From JADZAI01 sp047602465 (GTDB taxonomy: Bacteria; Pseudomonadota; Alphaproteobacteria; Micropepsales; Micropepsaceae), in the NCBI GenBank assembly GCA_047602465.1, contig JASGHF010000001.1, positions 744,001 through 808,000 on the forward strand: a DNA stretch of 64,000 bases. Direction: 5' to 3'. The translations under genes and the position numbers were made by a program. Of this stretch, positions 24,252 through 34,237 are shown in pieces. Every line of letters starts with the position of its first letter. Within the stretch, counting starts at the first letter, position 1. The notes below the pieces were generated by a model. The model saw only the letters and a program-made list of their open reading frames with translations. It was not told the DNA's origin and searched no databases.

Positions 24252-25652
24252 ATGGCCGGATCGACGATGGCGGACAGGCTGAAGAGCTGGTTTGAGCCGG
24301 CGGATGCCGAGACGCTGGCGTTGCGTCACGGCCAGCTGATGCATGTGATGACGACCGGGCGCAGCGCGCTGGTCTCGTCCATAGCGACGACCGCCGCCAT
24401 CGCCGCCATCGCCGTCGTCTGGCACGACCTCGCCATGGTTGCGGCGTTCGCGGCGGCGAGCATCGCCTGCGCCGTGATCGCGCAGGCGCTGTATGCGCGC
24501 GCGGTGAAGCATGCGGCGGATGCGGCCGACTATCCGCGCGCCAATGCCTATTACATCGCGCACTCGTTCTTCATCGTGGTGGCGATGGCGTCGGTGGGGC
24601 TGATCTGGATTCCGGGCGGGTTCGGGACGAACGTGTTCGTCATGCTGGTGCTGGTGGTGTGCGCGACCGTGCGCGCCTCGCACCAGGCGGCGCATGCGCC
24701 CTCCGCCGCGCTGAGCCTGATCTATATCATCGTGGGGGTCGGGCTGCTGCTGAGCGAGCCGACCATGCTGAATATCGGCCTGGCGGTGCTGGCTGTCTGC
24801 GTGACGGCGATGCTGGTGGACGTGACCCTGCGGATGTCGCGGACCGTCGAGCAGATGCTGACGCTGAGCCGTTCGGAGCGGGCGCTGCTGGATGAGCAGA
24901 AGCGGCTGGTGAGGGAGCTGCGCGAGGCGAACGACGCCAAGTCGCAGTTCATGGCCCGGATGAGCCATGAACTGCGCACGCCGCTGAACGCGGTGATCGG
25001 GTTCTCCGACGTGATGCTGCAGCAGACGATGGGGCCGGTGGGGACGCCGGTTTATCTGGACTATCTGAAGGACATCAATTCCAGCGGCGCGCATCTGCTG
25101 CGGCTCATCAACGATATTCTGGACCTGTCGAAGATCGAGGCGGGGCGGTTCGAGCTGCGCGAGGGCGAGGTCGATCCGCAGGATGCGGTGGACGATGCCT
25201 TCTCGATGGTGCGGCTGCGTGCGGCGGATGGCGGCGTGACGCTGGCGAACGAGATGCCGCGCGGGGTGATGCTGGAGGCGGACGAACTGGCCTTCCGGCA
25301 GGTGATCATCAACCTGGCGTCGAACGCCGTGAAGTTCACGCCGGCGGGCGGCACGGTGACGTGCCGGGGCGGGCTGCGCGCCGACGGGGCGCTGGAGATC
25401 ACGGTGAGCGATACCGGCAGCGGCATTCCCGCCGAAGACCTGGAATGGGTGTTCGCGCCGTTCGGGCAGAGCGCCAGCGGCTATCACGCACGCGAACGCG
25501 GCACGGGGCTGGGCCTGCCGATCGTCAGGAGCCTGATGGAGCTGCATGGCGGGACGGCCGAGATCGCGAGCGAGGTCGGCAAGGGCACGCGCGTGACCAT
25601 CGCCTTCCCCGCCCGCCGCGTACACGCCGCAACGTCGCGCGCCGCGGCGTGA
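24252..25652 (+). CDS. Membrane-bound sensor histidine kinase
   Basis: A 466-residue inner-membrane kinase. The first 190 residues hold about six hydrophobic helices (near 43-60, 65-80, 104-120, 128-142, 153-168, 173-190) with no periplasmic domain, then a coiled coil and the HisKA domain with SHELRTPLNAVIG (His239). The HATPase domain has the N box NLASNAVKFTP (about 352-362), G1 DTGSGIP and G2 GTGLGLPIV. The layout recalls cell-cycle kinases of the PleC/DivJ type, but no cognate regulator is adjacent, so the pathway is open. A GGGGGAG ribosome site precedes the ATG. Confidence 0.9.
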   Translation: MAGSTMADRLKSWFEPADAETLALRHGQLMHVMTTGRSALVSSIATTAAIAAIAVVWHDLAMVAAFAAASIACAVIAQALYARAVKHAADAADYPRANAYYIAHSFFIVVAMASVGLIWIPGGFGTNVFVMLVLVVCATVRASHQAAHAPSAALSLIYIIVGVGLLLSEPTMLNIGLAVLAVCVTAMLVDVTLRMSRTVEQMLTLSRSERALLDEQKRLVRELREANDAKSQFMARMSHELRTPLNAVIGFSDVMLQQTMGPVGTPVYLDYLKDINSSGAHLLRLINDILDLSKIEAGRFELREGEVDPQDAVDDAFSMVRLRAADGGVTLANEMPRGVMLEADELAFRQVIINLASNAVKFTPAGGTVTCRGGLRADGALEITVSDTGSGIPAEDLEWVFAPFGQSASGYHARERGTGLGLPIVRSLMELHGGTAEIASEVGKGTRVTIAFPARRVHAATSRAAA

Positions 25653-25661
25653 CAGCCGCCG

Positions 25662-27761
25662 TTATCTGATCTCGAGCGGGATGCGGCGCTTGACCGGGCG
25701 GTACTGGTCCATGAAACGGACGCGGATTTCATAGCTGCCCGCAGGCTGGCCCGGCAGGGTGAAGGCGGACTCCGTCGCGCCCTTTTCCGCATAGACCCAG
25801 ACGCCTGTCGTGCCGTCTTCCGCGCCGGCCGGCACGACCGCGATCCAGTCGCGGTCGCCGGAAAGGCCCGTGACGCGGCCGGTGATCGGCTCGTTCGCCG
25901 CGAAGGACGGCTTGTCGAGCGTGATGACGACGTTCATGTCCTCAGGCACCGGCGTCGGCGCAGGCGTCGGTTCGGGCGTCGGCGTCGGGATGGGCGTGGT
26001 GGCGCGGGCGGGATCGACGGTGAATTCCTGAACGCCGCGCACGATCGCGTCTTCCTGGAAAAGCGCGCGCACTTCGTAATCGCCGGACGTCGAGGGCGCT
26101 TCGAGGATGACGGTGCCTTCGAGCTGATCCTTTGTGTAGATATAGCGGCCCCATTCCTTGTCCGCCGCGCCCTTGGGCACGATGGTGAAGAAGGGCGAAC
26201 CGGCATTGTCGGTGTAGGGTTTGGGCATGCCCTTGTAGGTGATGCGTACGGCTTCGGCGAAACCGTAGACCGGCTTGTCGAGCGTGAAGTCGATCATGCG
26301 CGGGGCGACGCGGAAGGACGAGAACGCCTGTACGTCTTCCCCCGGCAGCATCCGCGCCAGCGCCTGCCCGTCGAAGTTCATCCTGTCCTCGCCGTAGAAG
26401 ACGCGGACGAAATAAACGCCGGGCTTGAGCATGCGTTCGGATTTCCAGACGACCTCGCCCGTGCCCTGCCCTGCCGGCGCTGCGACGGGCCTGTCGGGCT
26501 GCGGCGCGCTGGCGACGCTCTGGTTCTGCCAGCTGATCATCGTCTCCTCGCTCATCACGTCGAAGCGGATCGGCTGATCGGCGGGGAGATTGGCGAAGGC
26601 GATCGTGACCTCCACCGGTTCGACCGGGTCTTCCACCGTCACACGCATCCACGGACGCGATTTCAGCGCCTCGGCCTCGGCGCGATAGGCGCCTTCCGGG
26701 AAGAGTTCGAGATAGATCTCTGCAGCGCGGATATCGCCGCTGCGGGCGGCAGCGAAGGCTTCGGTGTCGAAGTCTTTGGCGTCGGGCTTGATCCAGCTCG
26801 TATCAAGCTGCGCCTCGTCGCCCTCGCCTTCCTTGTCGAGGGTTTTCACCATCTCGACATTGCCGCTCCAGGGATCTCTGCCGTAGCGCGGCATGCGGGA
26901 GGCCGGCACCCATTGCAGGGCGAACCCGGTTTTCGCGAAAAGCGGATCGTACCAGACGACCGCAAGGCGGCGCGGCTTATCGTCGTCGCCGGCGACGCCC
27001 TCGTCGAGGACGATGACATAAGGCGACTGGTACCATTCGGCCGTCTGGTAGCGGGCGAGCTGCGCCATCGCGGACCTGTCGCCTTCAAAGAGCGCAGCCG
27101 CCTCGGCGAGCGGCACGGAGCCGCGGCCCGCGATGCCGGAGAAATACGTGATGATGTCGCCGGGCGCGGCATCGGCGGTGAAGATCTGCGCGCCGTTGCG
27201 CCAGGCGGGGACTTCCAGCCAGACAGGCACACTGCCCGGCGGCAGCGCGACGCCGAGGGTTTCGGCATCGGTGGGGCGGACATCGTCGACGAAGCGTTCG
27301 CCGACAAGCTGGCCTTTGGCGCGGGCGGTCCACAGCGCGACATCCGGATCGGTGCTGGCGTTGAGCGCGCCCCATGCCGCGCGGCGCAAAGTCGGGACAG
27401 GATCGTTGACGAGCGCGACGAGCGTGGCGCTGTCCTCGGGCTGCGGGCCGAGACGGGCGAGCGCATAGGCGGCCGCCGTCTGGATGCCCGGGACATTCAC
27501 GGTGAGGAATTTCCGGACAGCGGCGCGCGCTGCATCGCGGTCACCCATATGGGAGATCGTGGTCAGCGCCTCGGCGATATCGGCCTGCACGCTGACGATG
27601 GCGCCCGCGCAATCGGCGCTGTCGCGGTTTGCTTCGCAGATGCGCGCCATCTCGTTGTAGCGCGCCGTCCAGACCTGCGGCGTGGAGGGCGCGGCATCGT
27701 CGGCGCGCGCCATGCCGAGCGTTGCGAGAAGCGCGGCGATGAGGAGAGGATTGCGGTTCAT
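25662..27761 (-). CDS. Secreted protein with HEAT-like and Ig-like repeats, unknown function
   Basis: A 699-residue exported protein (signal peptide about 1-20, ending ARA-DD). Residues about 65-150 resemble HEAT repeats (AAAYALARLG... LRRAAWGAL). The second half holds at least two similar beta-sandwich-like units, each starting with a LDKP motif (IDFTLDKPVYGF and VVITLDKPSFAA) and ending in a strand describing GSYEIRV or GDYEVRA, joined by a (T/P)-rich linker TPIPTPTPEPTPAPTP. This layout suggests a surface or periplasmic binding protein. No enzyme motif is visible. The start codon overlaps the stop of the gene at 27758 by 4 bp, so the two are one operon. Confidence 0.8.
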   Translation of the reverse strand: MNRNPLLIAALLATLGMARADDAAPSTPQVWTARYNEMARICEANRDSADCAGAIVSVQADIAEALTTISHMGDRDAARAAVRKFLTVNVPGIQTAAAYALARLGPQPEDSATLVALVNDPVPTLRRAAWGALNASTDPDVALWTARAKGQLVGERFVDDVRPTDAETLGVALPPGSVPVWLEVPAWRNGAQIFTADAAPGDIITYFSGIAGRGSVPLAEAAALFEGDRSAMAQLARYQTAEWYQSPYVIVLDEGVAGDDDKPRRLAVVWYDPLFAKTGFALQWVPASRMPRYGRDPWSGNVEMVKTLDKEGEGDEAQLDTSWIKPDAKDFDTEAFAAARSGDIRAAEIYLELFPEGAYRAEAEALKSRPWMRVTVEDPVEPVEVTIAFANLPADQPIRFDVMSEETMISWQNQSVASAPQPDRPVAAPAGQGTGEVVWKSERMLKPGVYFVRVFYGEDRMNFDGQALARMLPGEDVQAFSSFRVAPRMIDFTLDKPVYGFAEAVRITYKGMPKPYTDNAGSPFFTIVPKGAADKEWGRYIYTKDQLEGTVILEAPSTSGDYEVRALFQEDAIVRGVQEFTVDPARATTPIPTPTPEPTPAPTPVPEDMNVVITLDKPSFAANEPITGRVTGLSGDRDWIAVVPAGAEDGTTGVWVYAEKGATESAFTLPGQPAGSYEIRVRFMDQYRPVKRRIPLEIR

Positions 27762-28528
27762 TTGCCGGCGCCTCCCGGCACGCCGCTCCAGAACACGGGG
27801 TCGCCAGAGGCCGTGTTCACATAGACGAGCGCTTCCTGATCGCCCGCCTGCGGGATCTGGTCCTTGGGTTTGTATGTCTTCGAACAGGGCGGCAGATAGA
27901 TCTTGAGAAGCGACCTATTCGCGGTGAGATCGCGGATGTAGTACTCCAGCGCGTAGAGGATCTGCGCGTATTCGGCCTGCTGCTTGTTGTTGGGATTGAA
28001 GCACTTGCCGAGCTTGTCGCGGCAGGCCTGTGCGGCGGGCAGAAGCCCCTCGATGGCCGCCACCAGATCGCGGTGCGTGAGCAGGGATTTCTGACGCAGA
28101 TATCTGCCGTCCTCGTCGATCGTCTTCATCTGGTTTTTCAGAGAGATGCAGCTCGCCAGGGCGAACCGGGCTCCGCGCCTGGCGTTCATGTCGAACCTGC
28201 AGCGGTTGAGCGCGAGGAGTTCGCCGGCGAGGCGCGTGAGCTGCTCGCTCATCGAGCCTGTCGTGCCTTCCAGCACGCCGCCGCTCATGGTGATGAGGCC
28301 CTGCTCGCGCATCGCGTTCATGATGTACCAGGTGTACTGGTAGTCAGTGAACTGCTCGGGATCCTTGGTGCAGACCGCTGCGCCGTGGGTGACGGCGTCG
28401 ATATTGCGGCGGCGCGTATCCCACGGACTGAGGTTATCGTTCTGGTCGGCGAAGGACGGGGTGACCATCGTGGCGGCGACAAGCGCGGCGAGAGATGCGC
28501 GCATGGCCCGGGACATGACTCTTTTCAT
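27758..28528 (-). CDS. Secreted Cys-containing protein of unknown function
   Basis: A 256-residue protein with a signal peptide (about 1-28, ending PSFA-DQ). The mature part is mostly helical with seven or so Cys (for example AAVCTK, LNRCRF, ALASCIS, QACRDKLGKCF, LPPCSK) that could form disulfides in the periplasm. I do not recognise a family. It is translationally coupled (ATGA overlap) to the following HEAT/Ig-like secreted protein, so both probably serve the same envelope function. Confidence 0.75.
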   Translation of the reverse strand: MKRVMSRAMRASLAALVAATMVTPSFADQNDNLSPWDTRRRNIDAVTHGAAVCTKDPEQFTDYQYTWYIMNAMREQGLITMSGGVLEGTTGSMSEQLTRLAGELLALNRCRFDMNARRGARFALASCISLKNQMKTIDEDGRYLRQKSLLTHRDLVAAIEGLLPAAQACRDKLGKCFNPNNKQQAEYAQILYALEYYIRDLTANRSLLKIYLPPCSKTYKPKDQIPQAGDQEALVYVNTASGDPVFWSGVPGGAGK

Positions 28529-28538
28529 GAGCGCGAAT

Positions 28539-29864
28539 TTAGGGGGCGCCGCCGCGCCGCTCTACGCTGCGAATTGTCGCAAGAAGCTGAAGAAGGTTCA
28601 TCGCACGTTCATCCTGCGGCGCGAGGTCGAGCGCGCGATCCAGCGTCGCTTCGGCTTCGTCGTAGCGCTGCGCAGCCACGAGCGCGCCGCCATAGGCGAT
28701 GAGCGCATCGGGATTGTCCGGGGTTTTTTCCGCGGCGTCGGCGAAGAGCGCGAGATCCGACCGGAACAGCGTGTTGCGCAGATGGGTCTGCATGCCGAGC
28801 GCGAGAGCGAGCGCTGCGGCGATAGCGAGGACCGCGCGCGGACGCGCGAAGCGGCGCAGGACATCGATGGCGATCAGGGAGAGGCCGAGGCCGGCGAGAT
28901 AAAGCGGCTTCAGCGCGACGGGATCGGTGCGCCAGATGATTGTATTCGACGGCGCAAGCGCGAGGAGCGCGAGGCCGATGCCGAACGCGGCGACAGGCGC
29001 CCTGTGTCGAAGCACGATGGCGACGACGGCTGCGGCGAGAAAGCCAAGGAGGCGGATCAGCGTTGCGGGATCGATCCAGGCATGGGGCGGCGGCGGCTCG
29101 GGGAAGATCGTCACGCGCCAGGGCGTGAACCAGAAGCCGAGAATTTCGGTCGCGGCATGGAGATTGTCGCGGAGTGCGAGTAACGGCGTGCGCATGTCGA
29201 GACTGAAGGCGACGAGATCGCGGTGATGCGGCATCAGCGCGACGACGGCGGCGGCGAGAAGCACGCCGAGCCAGACGGGCCATTGAAGCGCAGGGCGGCC
29301 GATGGTGAAGCGCCACCACAGCAGCATGAGCGGAAGCACGAGGGCCGTCTCGCGGGCGAGCGGCGCGAGGATGGCGCAGAGGAAGGCGATGGCCGGGCGC
29401 GGACGATCAGCCGTTGCGGCGAGAAGCGCGCCCAGCATCAGCACGGCGCTGAAAACCATCGAGCGGCCGGAGATATAGGTGACGCTTTCGGTGAGCGCGG
29501 GGTGGACAGCCCAGATCGCGCAGACGGCGAGCGCCAGCGGCGCGGCAGAGGATGAGGCGGCGCGCGCAAAGGCGCGGCGGACGAGGAGAAAGGCGAGCGC
29601 GGCGGCGGCGAGATGCAGGCCGAGATTGACGGCGGCGTAGCCCATGGCGTGCGCGCCGTGCGCGAGATCGTTGAACGCGTAGCTTGCCTTGGTGAGCGGG
29701 CGATTGGTGATCGGCAGGCGGTCAAAAAAGGTCGCAGCGGCAGCGGACGGGTTGCCGGTTACATCACCGATATCATCCAGCAGAAAGGTGACGCCGAGCG
29801 CGTTCGCGAACGCGGCGGCGACCAGCGCCAGCAATAGGACGAGTGAGAGCCGGTGGACGGACAT
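28539..29864 (-). CDS. Polytopic membrane protein with C-terminal TPR (TMTC/O-mannosyltransferase-like)
   Basis: About 441 residues with ten or so membrane helices, then a C-terminal TPR segment (NPDALIAYGGALVAAQRYDEAEATLDRALDLAP). The N-terminal luminal loop has FLLDDIGDVTGNPSA and RPLTKASYAFN, and the later VHPALTESVTYISGRS matches the block found in TMTC-type glycosyltransferases, where an acidic pair in the first loop is catalytic. In this class TPR and GT-C fold are joined in one chain. Glycosylation is therefore an inference. Two ATGs (29873 and 29864) are possible starts; sequence upstream is not conserved-looking. It is 10 bp upstream of the 28528 start, same strand. Confidence 0.75.
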   Translation of the reverse strand: MSVHRLSLVLLLALVAAAFANALGVTFLLDDIGDVTGNPSAAAATFFDRLPITNRPLTKASYAFNDLAHGAHAMGYAAVNLGLHLAAAALAFLLVRRAFARAASSSAAPLALAVCAIWAVHPALTESVTYISGRSMVFSAVLMLGALLAATADRPRPAIAFLCAILAPLARETALVLPLMLLWWRFTIGRPALQWPVWLGVLLAAAVVALMPHHRDLVAFSLDMRTPLLALRDNLHAATEILGFWFTPWRVTIFPEPPPPHAWIDPATLIRLLGFLAAAVVAIVLRHRAPVAAFGIGLALLALAPSNTIIWRTDPVALKPLYLAGLGLSLIAIDVLRRFARPRAVLAIAAALALALGMQTHLRNTLFRSDLALFADAAEKTPDNPDALIAYGGALVAAQRYDEAEATLDRALDLAPQDERAMNLLQLLATIRSVERRGGAP

Positions 29865-30070
29865 AGGTCGCATGGCTTGCGTTACGGAACCTTCAGCGCG
29901 GAGATGCGCACAACGCCGGCGCGCTGTCGTATCCGGCGGTCCATAAGGTTCCGCCTTACACGAATGTGATCGGTCAAGCCGCAACTTGAAACCCAAAGTT
30001 GTGGCGCAGGGCTTGCCGCTCGCGTGATCTGAAGGGCAAAGAGAAAAAAAATTTACTCTGGAGTTTCGCC

Positions 30071-30394
30071 ATGTCGTTCAAGCGCGCGGCTGCCGTTGCG
30101 GCAGCGCTGGCCATTCTGGCGCCCGCGATCACGCCTGCCTTCGCGACCGGAACCCGGCTTGATCGTGACGATCGCGAGCAGCGCCGCAAGGCGAAACAGG
30201 CCGCGGCTGCGGAAGCCGAGGCGCGGGTGTGGCACTACGCCAGCGGCGCGCAGAAGGTCGGTCCGCTGACGCAGTCGGAGATGATCGACGCCGCCAAGGC
30301 CGGCACGATCACCGCAGCGACGCAGGTCTATCATCCAGACGCCGGTTGGCGCGCCGCCGGCGAGGTGCCGGAACTGATGTACGTCACCAGATAA
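30071..30394 (+). CDS. Exported GYF_2 (DUF4339) domain protein
   Basis: A 107-residue protein. Residues 1-26 form a signal peptide (FKRAAAVAAALAILAPAITPAFA), followed by a charged Arg/Lys/Ala coil and a GYF_2 domain from WHYASGAQKVGPLTQSEM to the end, with the typical (W/Y)HY..(G/A)..GP and the late Trp in AGWRAAGEVPEL. Such domains are thought to mediate protein contacts. TGGAG lies 9 bases before the ATG. It ends 16 bp from the convergent luxR-type gene; a small hairpin without a T-run separates them. Confidence 0.83.
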   Translation: MSFKRAAAVAAALAILAPAITPAFATGTRLDRDDREQRRKAKQAAAAEAEARVWHYASGAQKVGPLTQSEMIDAAKAGTITAATQVYHPDAGWRAAGEVPELMYVTR

Positions 30395-30410
30395 CCGGCG
30401 CTTCGCGCCG

Positions 30411-31009
30411 TCAGAGCCAGCCGTTGGAGCGGGCGATGCGGGCCGCTTCGACGCGGTTCTGGGCTTCGAGCTTCTGCGCCGCCTCGTAGAGATAGTTGCG
30501 GACCGTGCCGAGGCTGAGGCCGAGCGCGTCGGCGATCTCCTTGTTGGAACGGCCCTGCTCGGCGAGGCGCAGCACCTCGCGTTCGCGCTCGCTCAAGGGA
30601 TCGGCGACGCCCCAGGCAGCTTCCGCGAGTTCCGGCGCGACGGCCTTCCCCCCGGCGGCGATCTTGCGGACGGCATCGGCGAGCTGATCGGACGGGGTGT
30701 CCTTCAGGAGATAGCCGCGCACGCCGGCATCGAGCGCGCGGCGCAGATAGCCCGGGCGGCCAAAGGTCGTGACGATGAGGACGCGCGCCGGATTCTTTTC
30801 CGCCGTCAGCATAGCGGCGAGTTCGATGCCGGTGAGGCCGGGCATTTCGATATCCGAGACGATGACGTCCGGCTTCTCGCGCCGGACCATGTCGAGCGCG
30901 GCGGCGCCGTCCGGCGCGCGGCCGATGACCTGGATATCGCCGGCCAGTTCCAGCAGCGCGGAGAGCGCGCCCAGCACCATGGCCTGATCTTCTGCGACGA
31001 TGACGCGGA

Positions 31010-31013
<4 letters not shown>
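30411..31013 (-). CDS. LuxR/NarL-type response regulator
   Basis: A 200-residue regulator with an N-terminal receiver domain (phospho-acceptor Asp54 in IVSDIEMPG, acidic pair in VAEDQ, Lys in LLKDTPS) and a C-terminal LuxR HTH (LSEREREVLRLAEQGRSNKE). The DesR-like size and the 4-bp overlap with the kinase gene at 31010 make it that kinase's partner. It probably controls the downstream ABC transporter of the same cluster. Confidence 0.93.
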
Positions 31014-32149
<1,136 letters not shown>

Positions 32150-32163
32150 CGGCGCAGCCTAGC

Positions 32164-32907
32164 TCAGTCGGTCTCGCGGCGCACGGCCCAGGCGACGAGG
32201 CCGGCGAGGACGACCGTCCAGGCGGCGGTGACGGCGACATGGACCCAGAAACCGTCAGCCGGGATGATGCCGCCGGCCATCAGCGCGAGCTGGGCGAGGT
32301 GGAACGAAGGCAGCGCCTGCGCGATCACCTGCATGAAGGACGGGAAGAGGAAGATCGGCATCCAGAGGCCGCCGAGCACGGCGAGCGGAAAGAACAGGAC
32401 ATTGGCGAAGGCGATCGCGCCCTGCGCCTTCACGGTGTAGCCGAGGAAGAGGCCCATCAGCGAAAACGGCACGACCGAGACCAGATGGACGGCGAGGAGT
32501 CCGGCCCACTGCGCGGGCGTGAAGGTGACGCCGCCGGCGAAGACGCCGAGCGCGTAGATCATCGCCAGCACGATGGCGACGAAGAGAACCGTCATCGCCA
32601 GCTTGGCGAGCGGGTAGACGAGAACCGGCATCGGCGAGACGGATTTGAGGGCGAGCGTGCCCTCCTCCCGCTCGGTCGCGATGCCGATGCCGAAGCCGAA
32701 CAGCGAAGGCCCCAGCGCCGCGAAGACGCCGAAGGTCGCGAGCAGATAGGGCGCGGCGGTGGCGTCCTTCGCGAGGAGGATGCCGAAGAGGCCATAGAAG
32801 ACGACCGGCAGAACCAGCGTCGGAATGGCGAATTCCGGCATGCGGCGCGATTTCCTGACCTCCGCCCCGAACTCGCGGCCGAAAATGGAGAGCGTCGAAA
32901 CGGACAT
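32164..32907 (-). CDS. ABC-2 type transporter permease
   Basis: A 247-residue membrane protein with about six helices and the ABC-2 permease pattern: cytoplasmic ATEREEGTLALKSVSPMPV after the second helix, and the loop near LGGLWMPIFLFPSFMQ. It forms the membrane part of an exporter with the ATPase 14 bp upstream. Gene order ATPase-permease-kinase-regulator is like that of the Bacillus linearmycin/lipopeptide systems, so export of, or resistance to, a membrane-active compound is plausible. Confidence 0.9.
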   Translation of the reverse strand: MSVSTLSIFGREFGAEVRKSRRMPEFAIPTLVLPVVFYGLFGILLAKDATAAPYLLATFGVFAALGPSLFGFGIGIATEREEGTLALKSVSPMPVLVYPLAKLAMTVLFVAIVLAMIYALGVFAGGVTFTPAQWAGLLAVHLVSVVPFSLMGLFLGYTVKAQGAIAFANVLFFPLAVLGGLWMPIFLFPSFMQVIAQALPSFHLAQLALMAGGIIPADGFWVHVAVTAAWTVVLAGLVAWAVRRETD

Positions 32908-32921
32908 GGCCCGGGTTCCTT

Positions 32922-33806
32922 TCAGCCGGCGACCAGCGCGTCGAAGGCTTCTTCAAGCCCGGCGCTGGTGATTTCGAGATCGGCGACGGTGGCGTCGGCC
33001 ATGAGCAAGGCGCGCATCGTCACGTCGGCATTGCCGGTGACGAGAATGACGTGGCGGCCCGAATGGGCGACCGAGCCGACATGGGGCAGCGCCTTCAGAG
33101 CCTGATCGTCGAGCGCGGTGACGCAGCGGATGGTGCGGCCGGAGACGATGGACTTCATCTCCGCCACCGTTCCGCCGGCGCGGACACGGCCCTTGTCGAT
33201 GACGACGACACGGTCGGCGAGCGCTTCGGCCTCTTCCAGGTGGTGGGTGGTGAGGAGGATGGTCGCGCCGCGCTCGCGCAGCAGGCGGACGGTCGACCAC
33301 ATGGCGCGGCGGGCTTCGAGGTCGAGGCCGACGCTCGGCTCGTCCAGCAGCAGCACGTCGGGGCGGCCGACGGCGGCGATGGCGAACTGCAAGCGGCGCT
33401 GCTGGCCGCCGGAGAGCGCCGAGGCGCGGCGGCGCTCCAGCCCCTCCAGGCCGGCGAGCTGGATGGCTTCGGCCAGCGGCATCGGGTTCGGGTAGTAGCC
33501 GGCGAAAAGCCGGATGTGTTCGGCGACCGTGAGCTGGCGCGGCAGCTTGGCGGTCTGCAGCATCACGCCGATACGGCGGCGGGCGGCGAGATCGCGCGGG
33601 TCGAGGCCGAAGAGCTTGGCCGTGCCGGTATCAGGCCGCAGGCGGCCCAGCATGACGCCGATGGCGGTCGACTTGCCGGCTCCGTTGGGGCCGAGCAGCG
33701 CGGTGACGCCGCCGTCCTGAATGTCGAGGTCGAGACCGTCCAGGGCGCGGACGGCGCCGTAGGACTTGGCGACGCCTTTCAGGCTGACGGGAAGATCGGT
33801 TGGCAT
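32922..33806 (-). CDS. ABC transporter ATP-binding protein
   Basis: A 294-residue ATPase. Walker A GPNGAGKST, Q-loop MLQ, signature LSGGQQRR, Walker B VLLLDEPSVGLD and the switch His in TTHH are all intact. The ATG at 33806 is preceded by AAAGGA and begins just before the domain; a frame to 33839 adds eleven unlikely residues. It is the first gene of the four-gene ABC/two-component operon (33806 to 30411). Confidence 0.94.
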   Translation of the reverse strand: MPTDLPVSLKGVAKSYGAVRALDGLDLDIQDGGVTALLGPNGAGKSTAIGVMLGRLRPDTGTAKLFGLDPRDLAARRRIGVMLQTAKLPRQLTVAEHIRLFAGYYPNPMPLAEAIQLAGLEGLERRRASALSGGQQRRLQFAIAAVGRPDVLLLDEPSVGLDLEARRAMWSTVRLLRERGATILLTTHHLEEAEALADRVVVIDKGRVRAGGTVAEMKSIVSGRTIRCVTALDDQALKALPHVGSVAHSGRHVILVTGNADVTMRALLMADATVADLEITSAGLEEAFDALVAG

Positions 33807-33908
33807 CGGGCCGTTCCTTTGCGGGTACGGCGCGACCATGCCGCGCGCAGGGCGCTGGCAGCAGAGGCGGGTGTCATGAGATCGGGGTGACGAATGTCAC
33901 CCCGCCCT

Positions 33909-34223
33909 TCACGGCATGACCGGCGCGGTGGGCGGGTTGGTGTCGGGACCGCATTTCTGCCAATCCATCTCAAAACCCGCCTGGTTCGGCTTGCCGTAGC
34001 ACCAGCCGCGCGTGCCCAGCACCGCGTCGAGCGCCTCGCGGACATTGCACCAGGCCCAGGTTTCGTTCTCGTCGCCGCTGCCTCCCCGACAGAACCCGTT
34101 GGCCTCGCGCCAGCGTGCGATGACGTCTTCATCGGTCGGGCGCGTGCTGTCCTGCGCCGCCGCCGAAGCGAATGACAGCAGCGCCGCCGCGACGAGCATA
34201 AATCCGGCTCTTTGAACGGACAT
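33909..34223 (-). CDS. Small secreted protein, unknown
   Basis: About 104 residues. A signal peptide (MSVQRAGFMLVAAALLSFAS...AAAQ) precedes a compact domain with conserved-looking Trp and three Cys (GFCRGGSGDENETWAWCNVR, RGWCYGK, WQKCGPD). I do not recognise the family, although the spacing of Cys suggests two disulfides. The ATG at 34223 is favoured because GAGGAGAG lies upstream. It follows the SDR gene by 14 bp on the same strand. Confidence 0.7.
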   Translation of the reverse strand: MSVQRAGFMLVAAALLSFASAAAQDSTRPTDEDVIARWREANGFCRGGSGDENETWAWCNVREALDAVLGTRGWCYGKPNQAGFEMDWQKCGPDTNPPTAPVMP

Positions 34224-34237
34224 GACGGGGTCTCTCC

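Noticed and set aside
30396..30411. Hairpin between the GYF_2 gene and the convergent response regulator
   Set aside because: A short GC stem with no T-run on either strand; not supported as a terminator.
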